Shown in pieces: positions 28,431 to 39,545 of a DNA stretch of 64,000 nt. Under the pieces are notes generated by a model. That model ran no database searches. It was not told the origin of the DNA and worked only from the letters and a program-made list of their open reading frames with translations. Position 1 is the stretch's first letter; every line of letters starts with the position of its first letter. Made by a program: the position numbers and the translations under genes. This DNA comes from Sclerotiophoma versabilis (taxonomy: Eukaryota; Ascomycota; Dothideomycetes; Pleosporales; Didymellaceae). The stretch spans positions 682,001 to 746,000 of the forward strand of contig JAAROD010000093.1 of the NCBI GenBank assembly GCA_012274445.1, written 5' to 3'.

Positions 28431-31343
28431 ATGCCCCAAATCGTTGGTCTTGCTGATCACCAGATTGCCTTGCTGGCTACAAAGTCTGGCGGTGCCCCGA
28501 CCTTTGTCTTGACTATAGAGATCGGTGCCTTTCAAGGCACCAATCTTGCTCATGCAATGTTGACATCCAACTCAAGCCCACAGCACAGCACTGTAGTCTA
28601 TCACTCTCGCAGCTTACGCAAGGTGTGGTGCGATTGTCAACTGCCACTCCACCGGGGTTCTTGTCACTACATTACTAGAAAACAGAAGAAGCGACATAGG
28701 CAAGCCTGCCGTGAGCAGCACATACCTTTTACTAACCAGGAAGCGGAGCTGGCGCAGGAAGACCCTTCTCCTACGGATTTGTATCACGTTGACGACAACA
28801 CAGGCAGCAACACAGACGCTATCACACACAACAACACCACAAGCGACATCTACAATCAACCGAACCCTGACGATGATGACCATCCCAATGTCGCAGATTG
28901 GATGGATGACATAATTGCCGCTGGACCTGACAGTAGAGGGAACTTCGGGGCTGGATTATCGGATGCTGACATAGACAAGAGATCCCTCGACATGTTTGAC
29001 GCGTTCATTGGTACACCAAGGGAAAAGGTTCAGAGGTGGCGCAACGCTCTTACAAAGCACTATGGTATTGACATTGGCAATCCTATCCGCACAGCCACCA
29101 CAACTATTGACGATCTGCTTGGAGATATTATCGAGCCAATCTACATAAGCTGCTGCGCTGATGGCTGTGTGGCGTTTACTGGGAGACTGCTTGCTGCACT
29201 TCGGTGTCCAACGTGCGGAAACGGACGATACGATCACGATGGAAAGTCAAACTATACCTTTCAGTATATCTCCCTATTGCCACGTCTCCGCCTCCAGTAT
29301 AGCGACGCAGCGGGATCACATCGCCTGTCATCGTACCGGGCAAGCCATGACCATAACCAGCCAGATAATGGACACCGCAAAGACGTCTTTGACGGGTCCT
29401 GGTTTCAGGAGTGCCGAGCAAATGGTTACTTTCAGGACAACCGGGACTTGGCTATGAGGCTTACCTTGGACGCCATTGGGACTGTCAGACACCCTAAGAA
29501 GCGCCAGACTGTAGCACCCGTTGTACTGTACCTCCTGAACCTAGACGCAAGCATAAGAGAGGATGCATCAAACGCGATTACTACTCACATCATACCTGGT
29601 GGGTTTGACAAAAATTTCGCAGACACTTGGCTTGACTTGCTTGTAGCTGAGCTACTTCAGTTGCATAATGGCATTAACGCATACGACGGGGCACTAAGCG
29701 AAGACTTCACCCTAAGAGGTCATGTCATACTAATCACTGGCGATGGTCCTGCTATTGCCGAAGTCATGGGCACGAAGAGTCCAGGCAAGGCAAAGCAGAG
29801 TTGCCGACTGTGTGATTTCAGTGGAACACTGGGGAGAGGCGGCAAGTACTTCTATCCAAATGCTGATAACTTGACACCAACAATGCATACAACCATGCGA
29901 GCTCAATTTGAGCAGGTTGAGCATCATCGCCTCGCGAGCACTAGCCAGCAACAACACAGTCGGCTACAGAAGGATACATGGGTAAACTGTCAGTCTATGC
30001 TCTTACGCCTCCCAACTATCCATTTCCCGCGAAGCTTCCCTATTGACACGATGCACTCGATGAACCATAACATACCAAAATCGATGTTCCACCTTTGGAA
30101 AGGCACGAAGTACCCACAGAGGGGACTAGAGGTTGAGAAGTACCCCTGGGTCATATCAGAATCTAATTGGGCATTGATTGACCGCAGCCTGCTAGCATCG
30201 CGAGCCACTGTGCCCACACGGGTAGGCACAGCTCCTCGCGGAACGTCCAGCTTTGGCAACTGGACAACACACGAGTGGCGATCAACCTTCCTCACTTACG
30301 GCGCCCCTGTCCTCAGCTACTACTTACCACATCAGTATGCTGTCAACTTCCTTCGCTACCGTCAGTTATTACACTACACTACTCAGCGCATCTTCACGCC
30401 TGCTGATATAGAGGAGGTTGAAACCTGCACCGCTGCGTTTGTACATGAGTATGAAGATCTGTACTATGGTGGCGATCCTGACCTGCTGCCTTCCCGCACA
30501 ATACAGTACCACTACCTGCTCCATCTTGGGCAGAATATCCGCGACTTTGGACCCCTATCGTGCTTTGCTCGATGGACGTTGGAACGGTTCCTCCGGACAG
30601 TGAAAAGGTTTGCCACTGCAACTGCGTACAAGCACCGGAGTGCAGAGATCAATGCACTAACCCGAGAGCGGAGGCTCCATGTTCAATGGCTCACAGGACA
30701 TACTGCAAGTGTTGTTAGTGACGATGACGTTTACGCCGATGACTCGGCGCGACGTTTGACAACACACCAGCTCAAGCGAAGGACAAGCAAACCTATGGAC
30801 CGTAGGTGGCAACAGGAGCTTGAGCGAATCGACAGTCCTTATGCCTCTTGGTATACAGGCACGCAACCATCAGATTTGATCATGTACCGCAGCCTGATGT
30901 TACCGTCAGGGGCAACAGTCGTCCCTTTCTCGTCAGGACGGCAGGCACTTACAGCCAGGAACAACTCAATAGTCATGTACTACGAAGACCTGCCTGCAGC
31001 GGCCCAACGGGATACAGTACAACTGTCGTTTGGCACAGTTGTTACACTGTTCGAGGACCCAGCTAATTGCTCACAATGGGCGGGGATTGCAAGGTACCAG
31101 AAAGTCCAACAGGCAGGCTTAAGAGGGCTGCCCCAACTACGGATGTTTGACGAGGATAACAATCTTCTGATCTGGGTTATGGTAGATCGGATTGTTGACC
31201 TTGTTGGCGCTGCACAAGTCTATTATTTGCGAGGGAGGTCTATTAGGAAGTGCCTTTTTCTGGTGGATAAACGGGGTTATCTGGAGAAAGATGTACCCCA
31301 GCCTGCATTACTTGTAGGACGGGAGCTAGCAGCAACCTACTAA
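28431..31343 (+). CDS. Tnp2-type transposase of a CACTA-like (CMC/Plavaka) element
   Basis: The open frame is 970 residues; an ATG at 28557 is an equally good start. Near residue 70 is a Cys/His-rich lead (WCDCQLPLHRGSCHY). The Tnp2 core follows: CCADGCVAF and CPTCGNGRYD (240-262), LLPRLRLQYSD, DVFDG (about 319), IIPGGFDKNFADTW (about 386), ITGDGPAIAEVMG (436), CRLCDFSG (456) and FPIDTMHSMNHNIPKSMFHL (535). These are the conserved blocks of PF02992-type transposases, with acidic residues in GDGPA and in FPIDTMH. The C-terminal third (WTLERFLRTVKRFA, then Lys/Arg- and aromatic-rich) has fewer marks. The frame is intact, so it could be active. Terminal CACTA repeats could not be found with confidence. 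Confidence 0.75.
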   Translation: MPQIVGLADHQIALLATKSGGAPTFVLTIEIGAFQGTNLAHAMLTSNSSPQHSTVVYHSRSLRKVWCDCQLPLHRGSCHYITRKQKKRHRQACREQHIPFTNQEAELAQEDPSPTDLYHVDDNTGSNTDAITHNNTTSDIYNQPNPDDDDHPNVADWMDDIIAAGPDSRGNFGAGLSDADIDKRSLDMFDAFIGTPREKVQRWRNALTKHYGIDIGNPIRTATTTIDDLLGDIIEPIYISCCADGCVAFTGRLLAALRCPTCGNGRYDHDGKSNYTFQYISLLPRLRLQYSDAAGSHRLSSYRASHDHNQPDNGHRKDVFDGSWFQECRANGYFQDNRDLAMRLTLDAIGTVRHPKKRQTVAPVVLYLLNLDASIREDASNAITTHIIPGGFDKNFADTWLDLLVAELLQLHNGINAYDGALSEDFTLRGHVILITGDGPAIAEVMGTKSPGKAKQSCRLCDFSGTLGRGGKYFYPNADNLTPTMHTTMRAQFEQVEHHRLASTSQQQHSRLQKDTWVNCQSMLLRLPTIHFPRSFPIDTMHSMNHNIPKSMFHLWKGTKYPQRGLEVEKYPWVISESNWALIDRSLLASRATVPTRVGTAPRGTSSFGNWTTHEWRSTFLTYGAPVLSYYLPHQYAVNFLRYRQLLHYTTQRIFTPADIEEVETCTAAFVHEYEDLYYGGDPDLLPSRTIQYHYLLHLGQNIRDFGPLSCFARWTLERFLRTVKRFATATAYKHRSAEINALTRERRLHVQWLTGHTASVVSDDDVYADDSARRLTTHQLKRRTSKPMDRRWQQELERIDSPYASWYTGTQPSDLIMYRSLMLPSGATVVPFSSGRQALTARNNSIVMYYEDLPAAAQRDTVQLSFGTVVTLFEDPANCSQWAGIARYQKVQQAGLRGLPQLRMFDEDNNLLIWVMVDRIVDLVGAAQVYYLRGRSIRKCLFLVDKRGYLEKDVPQPALLVGRELAATY

Positions 31344-31617
31344 TAGTGACAAACGGTTTCAGGGGGAAATAGGGGGGGGGGGGGGGGGTTCCAGAATACT
31401 GTAGAAACAATTGAACTAGTCACTGCAAGCCTTATAAGCAGCCTTATCCTGTGTAAATTTACGTTCAAAATAATCAGTGTAAATTTACACCACCTGTTGA
31501 TCGGTGTATGTTTACACCCCTATGGTGTTAATTTACACCAGCTGTCCTGTGTAAAATGGGAGCGAAATCCTGTGTTTTTTACCCGGCTGCTTTGCGGTGT
31601 TTTTTACCCGGGTTTGT
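31344..31617. repeat. 3' flank of the transposase with G17 tract and GTGTAAATTTACAC palindromes
   Basis: A run of 17 G (31372-31388) is followed by a series of palindromic units: GTGTAAATTTAC at about 31452, GTGTAAATTTACACC at 31479, GTGTATGTTTACACC, GGTGTTAATTTACACC, GTGTAAAATGGG, then GCGGTGTTTTTTACCCGG at 31594. A related GTGTAAATTACACCAGCTGT is at about 28050, and AACACCGC palindromes near 21830. This is probably the subterminal region of the CACTA-like element, whose right end would be near 31617. Confidence 0.55.
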
Positions 31618-33276
31618 ACCGTAGTGTACATCAGAGAACTCGCAAGGAAACACCTAATGCCTAACATGCAAAAGATTGTTAATATAGTCACCCCCCTGTG
31701 TGCCTGGCAGCCCTCTGATCGATGGGTAACGCGCTTCCTTCATTGCAACCACGACACGCTTATCACGGCCTGGACGACGCCTATGGAAACCAGCCGCCAC
31801 GAGGCTGATTCTGGCGAGAAGTACCGCCTATACTTCAATCTTCTGCACAGTAAAATTAACGAGCATGAGGTAGAGGCAGAGAACACATACAATATGGATG
31901 AGAAGGGCTTCATGATTGGAGTGATTGGAAGGAGCGTCAGAATCTTTGATAAGCAGCTATATGGGCTTAAGCAGTATAATCAGTTATCACACGATGGTAA
32001 CAGGAAGTGGGTGACAGTGCTGGCATCGATATGTGGTGATGGGTTAACTCTACCTCCAGCAATTATCTTTCCTTCACCATCACTCGTAGTACAGCAAAGC
32101 TGAGTACGCGAAATCGATGCTAATAAGCACTTTATCCACTTTGGTACCTCACATAACGGATGGACGAACGACGATTTAGGTTTGGTGTGGTTGCAACAGG
32201 TGTTTGATCGCTATACCAAGGTTAAGGCTCGGGGGAAGTACAGGTTACTTGTCCTTGACGGGCACGGCAGCTACGTGACAAAAGCCTTTACTGATTGTCT
32301 TCCCTCCGCACGCTACCCACACGCTTCAGCCGCTTGATGTGGTGTGCTTCAAATCGCTGGCTTCAAACTACTCCAAAGAGCTCCTTCATCGCGGCCACAC
32401 CACACTAGGGTGGTCCCCAGTTAATCAGAACGACTTTTTCTCCATTTTCTGGGCTGCGTGGAAGAGTACCTTCACTGAAAAGCTGGTAGAGCGAGCCTTT
32501 GAGTGTACTGGAATCCACCCACCCAACGCCGACGTTATACTCAATCGATTCAAAAAACCACCACCTCAATCACCTAGCACGACTCCAGAGCCATCAGAGC
32601 TTCAGCCAGCACCTGGTTCACCTATTTATTTGAAGATGCAGAGGCTGCTAAGGCGTGAGCGGGCAAGACATGAGCCTGGTACCGCTGCGGCAGTTGACCA
32701 AGCCTTCCATCAACTCCACGTGCAATTAGAGCTGTATAAGCACAAGGCTGAGGGCCTTAAAGAGGCCTTATTGGCTAATAAGAAGAAGAGAAAGAAAAAG
32801 AAAGTACTGCCTCTGTCACCAAGTGACCCTAACCTACAAGGTGGTGCGATCTTGTACAGTCCTAATGCTAAGGCACGTGCTGACAACTGTATAAAGGCGA
32901 TTGAGCATAAGAAGTTGGAGGTAGATGCTGCAAAGGTGAATAAGAAGCAAATTCAACACCAAAGTAGGCTAGTTGAAGAGAGAGAGAGAGAGAGAGAAAG
33001 GATAAGCGTGTAAAGCGGTTAATGGAGCAAGAAGACAAGGCACGGAGGGATGCTGAGAAGCGCGCTGAAATTAACGCTCGCAAAGCAGCCAGAGCAACTG
33101 CAAAAGCACTTTACGACGCTCGAAAAAGGGCCTAATTGCCTAAACAGGCTACGGGAAAGGCCTTAAAGCAATCGCAGTTAAAAGTAACGAAGCAACGTAG
33201 TGGTGCTGCTGTGCGCGGGCCTCCTATGGTTCATAAGCGTTCCCTAACCCCCCTACTTGTTAAGACCAGTACCGTA
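31618..33276 (+). pseudogene. Fot1/pogo transposase remnant, 5'-truncated and frameshifted
   Basis: Homology to the intact transposases at 33368 and 49572 begins in mid-protein (VYIRELARKHLMPNMQK) and runs through NMDEKGFMIGVIGRS, a TGA at about 32101, WTNDDLGLVWLQQVFDRYTK, LLVLDGHGSYV, a deletion that removes part of the region before LQPLDVV, then NRFKKPPPQ and the KKKKVLPLSPSDPNLQGGA block. The N-terminal DNA-binding part and left terminus are missing, cut where the CACTA-like sequence ends. The right part is cut by the insertion at 33277. Dead. Confidence 0.8.
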
Positions 33277-35356
33277 CCGTGCACGGTCACCTCGTGAGCC
33301 GGGTCAGTGCGTGAGCCACCCCACCACTTTTCGTTCCATCTTTCCACCCCTATAACTCAACGCCACGATGCCGTTAAAGGAAGCCCTTGCAAAGCTAGAT
33401 AGTTTGAGACCTGGAGAGCAATTTTCATACCAGGCTCTTGCCAAAAAACACAGTTGTTCACGCGCAACGTTGACCCGCCAGCACAGGGGTCAAGTCACCC
33501 CTCGTGAAGAGGTTACCAACAGCCAACAGCTCCTCCACCCGCGCGATGAGGTAGAGCTTGTACAGTACATCAGGGGACTTACAGAGCGACACCTTATGCC
33601 TACAAGGCAAATGATCATTAATTTTGCAACCCCTTTGTGCCGCTGGGAGCCTTCTGATAGCTGGGTTACCAGGCTGTTAAACCGGAACCAAGCCCACCTT
33701 ATTACTGCCTGGTCAACCCCCATGGAAATTTTACGTCACGAGGCTGACTCTGGTGATAAATACCGCCTGTATTTTGACCTTCTGCACCTCAAAACTAAGG
33801 AACATGATATACTGCCTGAGAATACGTACAATATGGATGAAAAGGGTTTTATGATTGGAGTAATTGGGAGAAGCAAGAGGGTGTTTGATAGGGTACTGTA
33901 CCGTGAGAGGCGGTTCAAACAACCTACCCACGATGGTAATCGGGAGTGGGTAACCGTGGTTGCTTGTATAGGTGCTGACGGTACCTACCTCCCCCCAGGG
34001 GTCATCTTTTCAGCCAAAGGCAATGAGGTACAAGCCAACTGGGTGCGGGAAATCGATCCAAATAAGCACTCGATTCACTTTACCACGTCACCTACTGGTT
34101 GGACGAACGACGATTTGGGCGTTGCCTGGTTGGAGCAGGTCTTCAATCGCTATACTAAGGCCAAAGCCCGAAGGAGGTGGAGGTTACTTATTATTGACGG
34201 GCACGGTAGCCACGTGACAAAGGCCTTTATTAATTACTGTGATAACCACCGGATCCTGCTACTTATCTTCCCTCCACACGCTACCCACACGCTTCAGCCG
34301 CTAGATGTAGTGTGCTTTAAGTCACTAGCTCAAAACTACACTAACCAACTGGTTGAACACAACCATACAACGCAGGGATGGTTACCAGTAACAAAAGCTG
34401 ACTTTATAAGCCTATTTTGGCCTGCCTGGGTTGATACTTTTACTAAGGCGTTGGTAGAGAGTGCCTTCGAATCCACGGGTATTCACCCACCCAACGCCGA
34501 CGTTATACTTAATCGATTCAGAACACCAACACCTCCGCCACCTGTGACGCCTCCAGAGCAAGTAGGACCTCAGGCAGCTTCTACTGAGTCTTATTGGTTA
34601 AAGACTAAGTCACTGTTTAGGAGTGCAGTGAAGGATAAGGACCCTGCTGCTGCCAACGCTGTTGAACAGAGACTCCACCAACTCCACGTGCTCACTGAGC
34701 TTACTCAACACGAGATTCAAGGCCTCAGAGAGGCAATGGCAGCTAAGAAGAGGAAGAATAAGAAGAAGAAAGTACTGCCTTTGTCACCTAGCGACCCTAA
34801 CCTACAGGGTGGTGCTATCTTTTGGAGTCCTTCGTCAAAAGAACGTGCTGATCAACGCCTGGCAGTAGTTAAGCAGCAGCAGTTAGAGGAGGAGGCTGCA
34901 AAAACTACTAGGCGTGAAATTCAACACCAGAATAAGCTACTTAAGGCAAAAGAGAAGGAGGATAACCGTGTGAGGCGGTTAAGAGAGAAGGAAGAGCGTG
35001 ATCGCAGGCGTGCTGAATCACGTGCTAAAATTGATGCGCGCAAGGCAGCAAGAGAAGCTCAAAAACGCAATCGCAACGCTGAAAAAAGTATCCAATTGCC
35101 TAAAAAGGCTAAGGGCAAGGCCTCACATCAATTGCAGTCAAAAATAACAAAGCGACGTCGTGCTGCTGCTGCAGGTGGTCGGCAGGTCGCTCATGAGCGT
35201 TCCCTAACCCCCCCACCTAGATTGAGCAGTAGTGGTCGCGTAATCACTGCTACGAGAAAATTGAGGTAGTCAAAATGTGCACAATAGTTGATAGATCAAT
35301 CCACCAGCTTTTCTTGCGATAATTGCTTTTGTGTGTGGCTCAATAACCTCAATTCT
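33277..35356 (+). mobile_element. Fot1/pogo element nested in a relative and cut by a LINE
   Basis: The left terminus CCGTGCACGGTCACCTCGTG follows TA (33275-33276) and lies inside the last codons of the remnant at 31618. The 3' untranslated part follows the family of 49479-51638 (GGCTCAATAACCTCAATTCT) until the LINE tail begins at about 35357. The right terminus is not found beyond the LINE, so the element is no longer complete. Confidence 0.8.
33368..35269 (+). CDS. pogo/Fot1 transposase, full-length ORF (633 aa)
   Basis: Uninterrupted from MPLKEALAKL to RKLR. It has an N-terminal helix-turn-helix (LAKKHSCSRATLTRQHRG, residues 24-42), then a second DNA-binding region, then the DDE domain with Asp in NMDEKGFMIG (about 157), LLIIDGHGSHV (about 277) and LQPLDVVCF (36 residues later, DD35D). 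A long Pro-rich linker leads to a very basic coiled coil (KKRKNKKKKVLPLSPSDP, then Lys/Arg/Glu-rich helices). It is about 70% like 49572-51485 by eye. The protein could be functional although its own element lost one end. It could then act in trans on other copies. Confidence 0.85.
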   Translation: MPLKEALAKLDSLRPGEQFSYQALAKKHSCSRATLTRQHRGQVTPREEVTNSQQLLHPRDEVELVQYIRGLTERHLMPTRQMIINFATPLCRWEPSDSWVTRLLNRNQAHLITAWSTPMEILRHEADSGDKYRLYFDLLHLKTKEHDILPENTYNMDEKGFMIGVIGRSKRVFDRVLYRERRFKQPTHDGNREWVTVVACIGADGTYLPPGVIFSAKGNEVQANWVREIDPNKHSIHFTTSPTGWTNDDLGVAWLEQVFNRYTKAKARRRWRLLIIDGHGSHVTKAFINYCDNHRILLLIFPPHATHTLQPLDVVCFKSLAQNYTNQLVEHNHTTQGWLPVTKADFISLFWPAWVDTFTKALVESAFESTGIHPPNADVILNRFRTPTPPPPVTPPEQVGPQAASTESYWLKTKSLFRSAVKDKDPAAANAVEQRLHQLHVLTELTQHEIQGLREAMAAKKRKNKKKKVLPLSPSDPNLQGGAIFWSPSSKERADQRLAVVKQQQLEEEAAKTTRREIQHQNKLLKAKEKEDNRVRRLREKEERDRRRAESRAKIDARKAAREAQKRNRNAEKSIQLPKKAKGKASHQLQSKITKRRRAAAAGGRQVAHERSLTPPPRLSSSGRVITATRKLR

Positions 35357-35635
35357 GATTTGATTTGATTTGATTGAGTCCTACTCGGTTGCAGCCGCGG
35401 AGCGCAGCTATGCCCGGCTGACAGGCTTGGCAGACAGCCGACGCGGTGCGGACGTTGATCCGCGCCGCCCCACTTCACTCCTAAGAGCCATCTGTCCCTA
35501 GAGGCCTGCCGTTTCCCTCTCATCACTATCTACATTTGGCGGCCACCTCATCTAGATAATGACTCTACTAACTGAACACTGTACTTCTGGGCTCGTAGAG
35601 GCGCGATTGCACCGTGTTGTGCGTCTGCAATACCT

Positions 35636-38600
35636 TCAGTCTCCCCCCAGCGCTCGGCTGTCGTCTGCGCGCCTGCGATCCCCATTTTGCCCAAGGATCT
35701 GCGTCTGCTCTACATACTGGATAGCTTTGGTGGCTAGCTGTGGCGTGCTTAGGATAGTCCGGATGTTGTCTCGTCCGGACAGGTTGGCGAAGATGCGGTT
35801 CCGGAGGTTTCTGCGCTTGCTGCAGTGGAGAAGGATGTGCGCGACGGTCTGTCGTCTCGCTCCGCAGTCGCAGCCCGGGCTGGTGACGTCTGGCACTCTT
35901 CGGGCGAAGAGGAAGTCGTTGAACCCGATCTTCTCGGTCCTCAGCTGCACCAGCAGCGCGCTCTCTCGCTTGGTAAGCCCCTCGTGGAGCCGGAGTACCT
36001 TTTTGGTGGGCGTTGGTGTGTGTCTGTAGGTTGCGCGGCCCTTTGTGTCTGTGCGCCACTTCGCTATCCATGCCCGCTCCGCTTGTGTCCTGCACCATCT
36101 TTTTACTGTCGAGCGTATAGTGAAAAACTGGGGCGGCGCGTCTGCTGGTAATCCCCTGCGACCGTGTTCCCTCCATCCAGTGGCTTCCTTGGCCGCTCTG
36201 TCAACGGCCTCGTTTCCGGGTATGCCTACGTGGGCTGGTATCCATCGGACGGTCACTGTCCGTCCCTTGTCCTGGAGCTCCTGAACCTGTTGCGCGATGT
36301 CCGCGAGGATGTAGGCGCCTGATCGTCCTTCCGCTTTGGCGATGGACCAGATGGCGGCTTGGTTGTCTGTGTATATAGCGACGTCTCGTCGCGCGCCGTT
36401 TCGGGCTGCATACTCCTGAGCGATTTGCATTGCTAAGCTGATACCTTGTAGCTCTGCTGCGTATACTGTCGACGCTGTGTCTGGCCCCATGTGCACAGAT
36501 CGTACCTGTTGTGTGAGTGGACACAGTGCTGCAGAGCCTATCTCGCCTTCGATGCCACTGCCGTCTGTGTAGATGCTGAGGCTGTCTCCCTTTGCGTGCT
36601 CTCTATCGTGTCGCGCCCGCGCTCTCTCGGCAGTCGCGTCAATGTGGGTGGTTGGGCCGTGTCTCCAGGGTGGAGTGAGGAAGCATGGGATCTGTTCTTG
36701 TGTTTTGACGTCTTGGATTTGCTTGCTCTTCATATCCTCGTGTACTTTCTCCCAGGAGCCTGTGTGTCTGATGCGGGCTTTGTCTGCAGCTATCGGCTGT
36801 GCTGTGTTTGTCTGGAAGCCTGAAGTGGCCGCGATGTCCCTACTCGAGAGCAGCCGGATGACAGTGTCTGCATTGTGCTTCCATATCTGCTGTTCGATGG
36901 GGAGGAGAGACGACTCTACGTCTAGCGCCGCTCTCGATGTAGCTCTGTAAGCACCGCTGATGACCCTTGCTGCCCTTGCCTGTATGCTCTGCAGCGTGTT
37001 GAGCATCCTCCTAGTGTACAGCTTCCCCTTCATACTGGCATTCGACCATATCGAGCATGCGTACATCATCTGCGGGAGCACGGTGCCTTGGTAGATTCGC
37101 CGTAAGTCGAGGAGGCTGGCGCCCCAGTTTGACCCTCCGAGGCAGCTGAGCGCGTTCACTGTCTTTGTGGCCTTCCGCCTGATCTCCTCTGTGTGTTCGT
37201 TCCAGTGCAGCTTCGCGTCCATCGTCAGTCCAAGGTACTTGCACGTCGTTTTAGGCTGTATCTCGCCCCACTCAGTCTGAATTGGCGTTTCTGTGTTGAT
37301 GCGTTTCCGTGATCTTGTAAAGTGAGTGAGCTGGAACTTGTTTGGGGCGAAGACCGATGCGTGTGTGCTAGCCCAGCGCTGTGCCTTCTCAAGGATTCGA
37401 CTCAGTGTCTCGCATGTCTGATCTGTTGTCTTGCCCCATGCCAGGATAGCGACATCGTCTATGTAGCCCGTCGACACGGCTTCTGGTGTGTTGTTACATT
37501 CATCTAACAGGTCCGCGTTGTAGAAGAGGTAGAGGATGGGTGACAGTGGCGACCCTTGCGGTATGCCTGTGTTGATCTGGTATGCTGTCGACCTGAAGCC
37601 GTCGATTGCGATGCTCGTGTGTCTGTTGCTAAGGAAGCTTGCGATCCACTTTACTGTCTTCTCGTCTACTCGTCTCTTCCGCAGATCGTGCAGCAGGCGT
37701 GCGTGTGAGACGTTATCGAAGGCACCGGAGACATCGAGGAGCAAGAGACTCGCCACCCGTCCAGTATTCTTACTCCATGCTTCGTATATCTTATGGGTGA
37801 CGGCGTGAAGAGCGTGTTCGGTCGAGCGCATCTTCCTGCCGCCCATGTGTGTCGGTGGTAGGACGTAATAGGTCTCAGCCAGGTAGCTGAGGCGTCGTGC
37901 GATGACCGCATCCATGATCTTGCCTGTAGTGTTCATCAATGCGATGGGTCTATACGACTTCGGTGCCGTGTAGTTGTCCTTGCCAGGTTTGCGTAAGACG
38001 ACCGTGGTCGACTCGCGAAAGTGGGCAGGGCAGTATCCTAGATGTAGGCTCTGGTTGAAGATCCTCGTCAGATGGGCTGCGAGCTGGGCTGCTCCCGCTT
38101 GTAGGGCCTTGTTGGCGATACCATCCGGGCCAGGGGCCTTGAGCGGTGAAGCTGCTCGGATAGAGTCCTTGACCTCTTTCTCTGTAACCTGTGGCACGTC
38201 TATTTGGTTGTCGTACTGTGCGTCTCGCATATCCTCTAGATCGGCCTCTGGTGGTGCTGGAAAGAAGGTCTCACGGAACACATCCGCTTTGGCTTTCGGG
38301 TCTACTATCTCCTCCTGTGTCTCTGGATGTCGTATAGCGGGTGTGACTACTGGGGTCTGGTTTCCTCTTGTCTTTGCCCATTTGACGAGTCTCCACAGTG
38401 CTTCTGGCGACCTCGCGGCCTGCTCTACCTGTTCTCTGTGAGCTTCTCTCAGTGCCTTCTTGATTGTTCTTGCTTTGTGGTTTCTTGCTTCGCGGTAGGC
38501 CTCCCACGACTCGTCCGTGTGGCACCGGCTGTGTGCTCTTTTGAGTCTCTTCGCTTCCGCAAGTACTGCGCTGCACTCCTCCGACCAACCCCCCTTGGCT

Positions 38601-39545
38601 CGGTCTGACGGTCGTGTGTATGGTGTTGCTTGATCGATGGCCTTTTGAATGGCCTGGACGACTTCTTGTACGTATGTGTCAAGTGCTGTCTTATTTGCGG
38701 GTCTGCGAAGTGGCGGTAGGGCCCTTCTGAGCACTTTGTGGTACGTCCCTTCGTCTAATCGTTTCCAGTCTCTTTTCGGCAATGTTTCTAGCTGTTGTAC
38801 TCTCATGTCTATCACAGTGCTAATGGGGAGATGGTCAGAGTCGTGGTCGAGGTCTCGGTCGACCTGGCTTCTAATCACCCGATCTACCAGACCCGTAGTC
38901 ACCAGGCAGACCCGTAGTCACCAGGCAAAGGTCGATGGTTGTGCGTGAAGTTCTTTCTTCGTATGTGATGGTTCCGGGAGGCAGTGTGCTATCCAGATTG
39001 AAGTCTTCCATGATCGCCAGCAGATCTGCAGACTCAGTGTCGGTGTGTCTTGTGTTTGTGCCACCCCACATGGGGTGGTGCAGGTTGAAGTCGCCAAGCA
39101 GGATCTGCTCATTAGCTTGATTGTTGTGTAGTACTGTGCGGACGTCTGTCAGTACTGTGCTATCGCTCTCGCTGCGTCTCGCCGGGTTGTATATGTTGTG
39201 TATGGTAATGTGTTGTCTCTCCAGTTGATCATCACCGAACTCTGTCGTGAGCGAGCAGATGTCTCTGCTGTACTCCTTGAATTGCCACTTCTTGTGGTCT
39301 AATCTTTTGTTGATGAAGAAGCATACCCGGGCGGGCCCTGCCACCTCTTCTGCTGGACAGCAGAGGTGGAACACACTTTTTGCTGGATGGTGTGTCGTCG
39401 CCGTGAAGGGGTTCCTCCATGGTTCCTGGATGGCCAGAATGTCGTACTCGTGAACTCGTGGGTCGCGCAGCATGCTCGCCATCACCATGTCTCTTGACTT
39501 GTGTACGTTGTACTGTAGTATGCTTAATGTGGTCTGTCTATTCAT
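35636..39545 (-). pseudogene. LINE ORF2 (endonuclease-RT-RNase H), broken by a 19-bp duplication
   Basis: The frame opens at 39545 (MNRQTTLSILQYNVHKSRD) with the apurinic-type endonuclease (AIQEPWRNP, GDFNLHHPMWGG, SDHLPI). The RT follows (PGPDGIANKAL, SYRPIALMNT, GIPQGSPLSP, TGYIDDVAILAW with the catalytic DD), then RNase H (IYTDGSGIEG, AELQGISLAM, YTDNQAAIW, WIPAHVGIPGNEAVD) and a C-terminal CxC...H...C knuckle (CDCGARRQTVAHILLHC). CAGACCCGTAGTCACCAGG is repeated in tandem at 38888-38906 and 38907-38925; the extra 19 bp shift the frame inside the endonuclease, just before the SDHLPI motif. The downstream frame is open for 1,088 codons, so this is a young inactivation. Confidence 0.9.

Noticed and set aside
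35559..39453. Plus-strand ORFs opposite the LINE (several of 60-155 codons)
   Set aside because: Antisense shadows of the GC-rich ORF2 and ORF1 on the minus strand.
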